Under the pieces are notes generated by a model. The model was not told the origin of the DNA. It did not search any database and was given only the letters and a program-made list of their open reading frames with translations. This document shows, in pieces, positions 46,971-51,185 of a stretch of DNA of 51,185 nt. Origin of the DNA: Streptomyces scabichelini (lineage in GTDB: Bacteria; Actinomycetota; Actinomycetes; Streptomycetales; Streptomycetaceae); NCBI RefSeq assembly GCF_011045015.1, contig NZ_JAAKZY010000060.1:1-51185 (forward strand), read 5' to 3'. How positions within the stretch are numbered: position 1 is the stretch's first letter; each line of letters starts with the position of its first letter. The translations under genes were made by a program, and so were the position numbers.

Positions 46971-47006
46971 TACTCCTGGAAGTACGTGCCTACTCCTGGA
47001 AGTACG
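46971..47006. repeat. 20-bp tandem duplication at a gene end
   Basis: TACTCCTGGAAGTACG occurs exactly at 46971-46986 and 46991-47006. On the minus strand it duplicates the last codons (YFQE and stop) of the opposing gene. Confidence 0.92.
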
Positions 47007-47688
47007 CGTCCAGGACCTCGTCCAGCTCCGTTTCCCACTGCTTGACCTGGCCGCGGGACGGGATCGCGATCTCGACCGGGTACCAGCGGCGGTCGGGCGT
47101 GTGCACCGTGACGGTGAACCAGCGGCCGAAGCGCGACGTCTCCGTCTCGACCGCGCCGATCTCGTCCCAGCGGAACTCGGCCTGCTGGTCGTCCAGGCGC
47201 AGTCGTACGCCACTGTGGTCGGCGGTGATCTTCGCGCGCCGGTCGGACACCTCGAAGACGGGACCTTCGGGATCGGCCTCCTCCTCGGACGACGCCGACT
47301 CTTCGGCCTCTTCGGCGGGGGTCTTGTCCCCGGCCTTGTCCGCCGCCTCGTCGTCGGTCTCGTCGGCCTCGTCGTCGGCATGGTCGGCAGCCGTCTCTTC
47401 GGAGACGGCCTCTTCGTCTGCCGCGGTCTCCTCGACCGCGTCCTCCGGCTCGGCAGGGCGCGGGCCCGTGATGCCGGGGACGAACGCCGGGTCGGCTGCC
47501 GCGCCTTGCAAGGGCTGGATGCTGGGTCCTATGCGCTGCTCCACGGTGGGCAGTATGGTCGACGATCCTGTGCCTGGAACAGTCGGGCCCCATTCTCCTG
47601 TGCGTCTGTCTGTGGGTCTGTCCCCTTTGTCGTCCTGTAGTCCTGCCGTCCTGCCCCGCAAGGGAACCAGGGAACCAAGGTGCCGCAT
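46990..47688 (-). CDS. Acidic protein with C-terminal PH-like domain
   Basis: The frame gives up to 232 aa. The middle (about 80-140) is a highly acidic Glu/Asp/Ala stretch. The C-terminal 90 residues (FEVSDRRAKITADHSGVRLR, EFRWDEIGAVETETSRFGRW, FTVTVHTPDRRWYPVEIAIP) look like a bacterial PH-type beta-barrel ending in a helix (GQVKQWETELDEVLDAYFQE). The start is unsure: ATG 47688 and GTG 47544 both lack ribosome sites. No signal or membrane helix is present. It is divergent from the Ser/Thr kinase gene (50-base gap), so it may be a substrate or adaptor of the kinase. Function unknown. Confidence 0.75.
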   Translation of the reverse strand: MRHLGSLVPLRGRTAGLQDDKGDRPTDRRTGEWGPTVPGTGSSTILPTVEQRIGPSIQPLQGAAADPAFVPGITGPRPAEPEDAVEETAADEEAVSEETAADHADDEADETDDEAADKAGDKTPAEEAEESASSEEEADPEGPVFEVSDRRAKITADHSGVRLRLDDQQAEFRWDEIGAVETETSRFGRWFTVTVHTPDRRWYPVEIAIPSRGQVKQWETELDEVLDAYFQE

Positions 47689-47738
47689 GGCGGCGTGGAC
47701 TGTACGGGGATTGCATCGCGGACGTCAGGGGGCGGGAC

Positions 47739-49622
47739 GTGAGCGGCGTTTCAGGCGGAGGCTTGGACGGGGGCCGACGTGTGCTGCCCCCCGGAGCGGA
47801 CGATCCCGAATCCATCGGGCCGTACCGCGTCCTGGGGCGGCTCAGCACCGTCGGCATGGGCCGCGTCCATGTCGGGCGCTCGCCCGGCGGGCGGCTCGTC
47901 GCCGTCAAGACCCTGCTCGCCGAAGGTGAGGTGAGCGACGCAGCCCGCAGGCGGTTCGCCCGCGAGGTGAGCCTCGCACGGCGGGTCGGCGGCCCGTACA
48001 CGGCGAACGTCGTCGACGCCGCGCCGGACGCCGAACGGCCCTGGATGGCCACCGAGTTCATCCCAGGACCCTCGCTCCACGACCTGGTGCGCCTCTGCGG
48101 GCCGCTGCCGTCCGACGCCGTGCTCCGGGTGGCGGCCGGTGCGGCGGAGGCGCTGCACGCCCTGCACGAGGCGGGCGTCGTGCACCGGGACGTCAAACCG
48201 GGGAACATCCTGCTGCCTGCGGACGGTCCCCGGCTGATCGACTTCGGCATCTCGCAGGCCACCGACATCACCCGCACGACGCTCACCCTGGGGACGATCT
48301 CCTACACGTCCCCCGAGCAGGCCCGCGGCGAGGAGTCGACGGCCGCGTCCGACGTCTACTCGCTCGGTGCCACCCTCTTCCACATCGCCACCGGCCGTCC
48401 GCCGTACCGGGACACCGGCGACACCCTGCGGCTGCTCGGCCAGGTCGCACGCGGCGACCTCGACCTCGCCGGGCTGCCGCCCGAGCTGGAGCCGCTGGTC
48501 ATGCGCTGCCTGCGCGACGACCCGGGGCAACGCCCCCGGCCCGGGGAACTCCTCGACGAGTTGGCCCCGGTCGTCGCCGCCCGACAGGCCGCGACCGGCG
48601 GCGCGCCCTGGCTGCCGCCGGAGTGGCTGCGCCTGATCGAGGCGTACGAGACGGAGGTGCGCGCCCTCGGGGAACGGGGCCCGGCGGTCCCGGATCCGCG
48701 TGCGCCCGGCCGACCGGGCGGGGGCTCCGATCCGGCGGACCCGGCGGCCACAGCGTTTCCAGCACCCCCGTCGACGCCTCTGCCGGAGCCCGCGGCGGCC
48801 CCGGCTGTCCTGGCGTCCCCGGCCGGCGACGCTCCGACGCGGGACCTGCGGGCGGCTCCAGCGCCGGATCCACGGCTGCGCGTGAGCGGCCCGCCGCCCC
48901 GGCCCTTCGGGCGCGGGCCGGGCGGACCGGGGAGGAGGTTCTCGGGTGTCTGGTGGCTGGTACCGCCGGTCGTCCTGAGCATTCTGGCCGCCCTGATCGT
49001 GCTCTGGGTGGTGCCCGGCCGGGACAACGACTCGGCCGCCGCCGGCGGCTCGCCCGCCACCGTGACCGCGACGGCCACGCGCACCACGGAGAACTCCCCG
49101 ACTCCCACATCCGACCCGACGGCCCGGGCCTTCGCGGCCGTGCGCACGGGGGACTGTCTCGACGCCTACAAGAACACCTTCACGGGCAGGTGGAGCGCCG
49201 AGATGCCGAAGCGGGTCAACTGCGCCGCCTACGAAGCCCATGTGAAGGTGACGTCCACGAACAAGGACGACGGCACCGACTGCCCCCGTGGGCCGGACCG
49301 AAGCCATTGGCTGTACGACAGCGGCGCGGACACCAAGATCCTGTGCCTTGAACGACAGTTCTCCCCCGCCAGGTGTTTCCCCGCCAGGAGCTCGGGCGAC
49401 GACGTGGAAGGCGATCTGATGGCCTCCTGGGACTGCGACAAGGGGGACCAGCTGGCGCTCCCCTACGAGTTTCTGATGCAGATGACCGGCCTGAACCAGG
49501 GGTCGAGCGGCGACTGCTCGTCCGATGACGGGCACCGCTACTGGAAGTGGATAGTGCAGGGCGGGGAGGCGCACATCTGCGCGTGGCGGCTCCCGCCCGG
49601 CTACCCGGAGACGAAGAGCTAG
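47739..49622 (+). CDS. Membrane Ser/Thr protein kinase with Cys-rich outer domain
   Basis: The 627-aa protein starts at GTG 47739 (AGGGGG upstream). The kinase domain (about 28-285) has Lys57 in VAVK, HRDVKPGN (149-156), DFG (168-170) and SPEQARG. The glycine loop reads RLSTVGMGRV, so two of the usual glycines are Ser and Val. A Pro-rich linker leads to one helix (WWLVPPVVLSILAALIVLWVV, about 408-428), then an outer domain with eight Cys (GDCLDAY, VNCAAYE, DCPRG, ILCLE, ARCFP, WDCDKG, GDCSS, HICAW), probably disulfide-bonded and a sensor. The target is unknown. Confidence 0.93.
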   Translation: MSGVSGGGLDGGRRVLPPGADDPESIGPYRVLGRLSTVGMGRVHVGRSPGGRLVAVKTLLAEGEVSDAARRRFAREVSLARRVGGPYTANVVDAAPDAERPWMATEFIPGPSLHDLVRLCGPLPSDAVLRVAAGAAEALHALHEAGVVHRDVKPGNILLPADGPRLIDFGISQATDITRTTLTLGTISYTSPEQARGEESTAASDVYSLGATLFHIATGRPPYRDTGDTLRLLGQVARGDLDLAGLPPELEPLVMRCLRDDPGQRPRPGELLDELAPVVAARQAATGGAPWLPPEWLRLIEAYETEVRALGERGPAVPDPRAPGRPGGGSDPADPAATAFPAPPSTPLPEPAAAPAVLASPAGDAPTRDLRAAPAPDPRLRVSGPPPRPFGRGPGGPGRRFSGVWWLVPPVVLSILAALIVLWVVPGRDNDSAAAGGSPATVTATATRTTENSPTPTSDPTARAFAAVRTGDCLDAYKNTFTGRWSAEMPKRVNCAAYEAHVKVTSTNKDDGTDCPRGPDRSHWLYDSGADTKILCLERQFSPARCFPARSSGDDVEGDLMASWDCDKGDQLALPYEFLMQMTGLNQGSSGDCSSDDGHRYWKWIVQGGEAHICAWRLPPGYPETKS

Positions 49623-49695
49623 CGCGCCGGAAACGGTCCGGCCGCCCGGCCGCGTGGGTCGGGCGGCTGGGCGGTCGGGCCGTTTCAGGCGCGCT
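49621..49695. terminator. Very long terminator hairpin, 33-nt arms
   Basis: Positions 49621-49653 pair with 49663-49695 across a 9-base loop; only one mismatch (49629/49687) and three G-T pairs interrupt it. It begins inside the kinase stop codon and serves the convergent kinase and permease genes. Confidence 0.85.
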
Positions 49696-49706
49696 GTGTC
49701 GCCGCT

Positions 49707-51158
49707 CTATACGAAGACGCTCAATACCGCCGCCACCACGAACCCGGCCACGGACAGCACCGACTCCAGGACCGTCCAGGTCTTGAGGGTGTCCCGTTCG
49801 GAGAGGCCGAAGTACTTGGCCACGATCCAGAAGCCGCCGTCGTTGACGTGCGAGGCGAAGATGGAGCCCGCCGAGATCGCCATGATGACCAGGGCGATGA
49901 AGGCCTGCGAGTGGTCGCCCTCCGACAGCAGCGGCGCCACGATGCCCGCAGTCGTCACGATCGCGACCGTCGCCGAACCCTGGGCCACGCGCAGCACCAG
50001 CGAGATCAGGTACGACAGGACGAGCACCGGCAGGCCCACGTCGTTGAAGGTGTCCGAGAGGGCCTGCGCGACCCCGCTGCCCTTGAGCACGGCGCCGAAG
50101 ATACCGCCCGCGCCGACCACCAGCAGGATGTTGCCGACCGGCTTGAGGGAGGCGGTCGACACGGTCTCCAGGGACTTGCGGGACCAGCCGCGGCGGATGC
50201 CGAGGAGGTAGTACGCGAGCAGCAGCGCGATGGTGAGCGCGACGAAGGGGTGGCCGAAGAACTCGATCACGCTGCGGCCCGTGGAGGGGTCGAAGGCGAT
50301 GGAGGAGAACGTTGACAGGAGGATGAGGAGCAGCGGGGTGCCGATGATCGTGAAGACGATGCCGAGCGGGACCGGCTTCTCCGGGGGCGTCACACCGTCC
50401 TTGCGCTGCTCTTCGGCGAGCGCGGCCTTCGCCTCGTCGGCGGCCTCGACCATGTCCTGCGGTACGGGGACGAAGAGCCGCTGACCGATCCACGCGGACC
50501 AGGCCCAGGCGGCGAGTACGGCGGGGATGCCGCAGACGATGCCCATCAGGATGACCCAGCCGAGGTCGACCTTCAGCAGTCCGGCGGCGGCGACGGGACC
50601 CGGGTGCGGCGGCAGGAAGGCGTGGGTCATGGACAGTCCGGCGAGCAGCGGCATCGCGTAGAGCACGATCGACTTGCCGCCGCGCTTGGCCGCCGCGTAC
50701 ACGATCGGCGCGAGCACGAAGATGCCGACGTCGAAGAAGACCGGGATGCCGAAGATCAGGCCGGTCAGGCCCATGGCGAGCGGGGCGCGCTTCTCGCCGA
50801 AGAGGCCCAGCAGCCGGGAGGCCAGCACCTCGGCTCCGCCGGAGACTTCGAGCACGGCGCCGAGCATGGTGCCCAGGCCGATGATGATCGCTACGTGTCC
50901 GAGGGTGCCGCCCATCCCGTCTTCGATGAGCGAGACGGCTTCGGACCGCTGGACGGTGCCGAAGAGTTCGGTGACGGAGAGGCCGGCCGCGAGGCCGACG
51001 GCTATCGATACGGCGAGCAGGGCGACGAACGGCTGGAGTCTGACCTTGATGATCAGGAAGAGGAGCAGAACGATGCCGAGGGCTGCGATGGTCAGCAGGC
51101 CTGCTGTGCCATCGATGAGCAGGAGCAGGCCGCCGGTGTGGGGTGGGGTTTCGGACAT
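49707..51158 (-). CDS. GntP family permease (gluconate:H+ symporter type)
   Basis: The 483-aa integral membrane protein has about twelve helices. Family features: IVLLLFLIIKVRLQPFVALL near the start, GVGAVLEVSGGAEVLASRLL-like segments (LGTMLGAVLEVSGGAEVLA), the hallmark MTHAFLPPHPGPVAAAGLL and late GSATVAIVTTAGIVAPL and SHVNDGGFWIVAKYF. It probably takes up gluconate or a related sugar acid with protons; some members use other hydroxy acids. ATG 51158 lies near the window edge after GAGGACC. Any kinase or regulator gene upstream is beyond the window. Confidence 0.92.
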   Translation of the reverse strand: MSETPPHTGGLLLLIDGTAGLLTIAALGIVLLLFLIIKVRLQPFVALLAVSIAVGLAAGLSVTELFGTVQRSEAVSLIEDGMGGTLGHVAIIIGLGTMLGAVLEVSGGAEVLASRLLGLFGEKRAPLAMGLTGLIFGIPVFFDVGIFVLAPIVYAAAKRGGKSIVLYAMPLLAGLSMTHAFLPPHPGPVAAAGLLKVDLGWVILMGIVCGIPAVLAAWAWSAWIGQRLFVPVPQDMVEAADEAKAALAEEQRKDGVTPPEKPVPLGIVFTIIGTPLLLILLSTFSSIAFDPSTGRSVIEFFGHPFVALTIALLLAYYLLGIRRGWSRKSLETVSTASLKPVGNILLVVGAGGIFGAVLKGSGVAQALSDTFNDVGLPVLVLSYLISLVLRVAQGSATVAIVTTAGIVAPLLSEGDHSQAFIALVIMAISAGSIFASHVNDGGFWIVAKYFGLSERDTLKTWTVLESVLSVAGFVVAAVLSVFV

Positions 51159-51185
51159 TTGGGGGTCCTCTGGGTGGGGGCATGG
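51159..51185. other. Window end
   Basis: Only the permease ribosome-site region is visible here; the minus-strand sequence before the ATG reads AGAGGACCCCCAA. No further feature is supported. Confidence 0.5.

Noticed and set aside
1..51185. tRNA, rRNA, CRISPR, insertion sequence, prophage or attachment site
   Set aside because: None recognised by eye; a tRNA scan and IS search would confirm.

Overview
The window is typical high-GC actinobacterial chromosome and almost certainly Streptomyces. Evidence: strong G/C bias at codon third positions, many GTG starts, very rare TTA (bldA-type) codons, a SpoIIE-type phosphatase with a kinase-like domain, remnants of a whiJ/Scr1-like module with a DUF397 partner and ATP-binding protein, a chitinase gene carrying a DasR-like operator, and a Tad/Flp pilus locus of the actinobacterial kind. 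No rRNA, tRNA, CRISPR array, IS element or phage gene was recognised.

Layout. 1-8.8 kb: the tail of an upstream gene, class II fumarase, a DUF402 protein, a GAF-SpoIIE-ATPase regulator, a class A penicillin-binding protein on the opposite strand, and an SPFH/ribbon-helix-helix pair. 8.9-14.8 kb: an FtsX-like ABC exporter operon led by its PadR regulator, an AI-2E-type membrane protein, and a secreted lytic transglycosylase. 15.2-18.6 kb: PIN-PhoH ATPase, undecaprenyl-diphosphate synthase-type prenyltransferase and a DUF192 protein, separated by hairpin-rich spacers. 18.9-28 kb: small regulators (HxlR, ArsR, TetR) beside a winged-helix AlkZ-like protein, a methyltransferase, a beta-helix protein, a luciferase-like oxidoreductase, an unrecognised 350-aa protein and a quinone-type dehydrogenase.

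28.1-39.9 kb, all on the minus strand, is the most coherent system: a Tad-type pilus or secretion locus. In transcription order it holds an unrecognised zinc-ribbon protein, CpaB, a CpaE/TadZ protein fused to a TadE-like segment, TadE, CpaF ATPase, a 39-codon repeat ORF, TadB, TadC, a histidine kinase, a response regulator, a Flp-type pilin, a TadG-like protein, a lipoprotein and an OmpA-domain protein. Many of these genes overlap or nearly touch. TTA codons in the first gene and at codon 4 of tadC suggest bldA control. No prepilin peptidase is present in the window.

40-51 kb: a secreted GH18 chitinase, a degraded ATP-binding/Scr1-like/DUF397 module, an ECF sigma factor with a likely anti-sigma membrane partner, an NRAMP-related transporter with a non-canonical metal site, a secreted M14 carboxypeptidase, an acidic PH-like protein, a membrane Ser/Thr kinase and a GntP-type permease.

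The best candidates for new biology are the frame-preserving repeat ORF between cpaF and tadB, the histidine kinase whose N-terminus is built from a dispersed intergenic repeat, possible bldA gating of the Tad locus, the unrecognised 350-aa protein, and several perfect operators and very long hairpins. All were read by eye; no alignment or database search was run.
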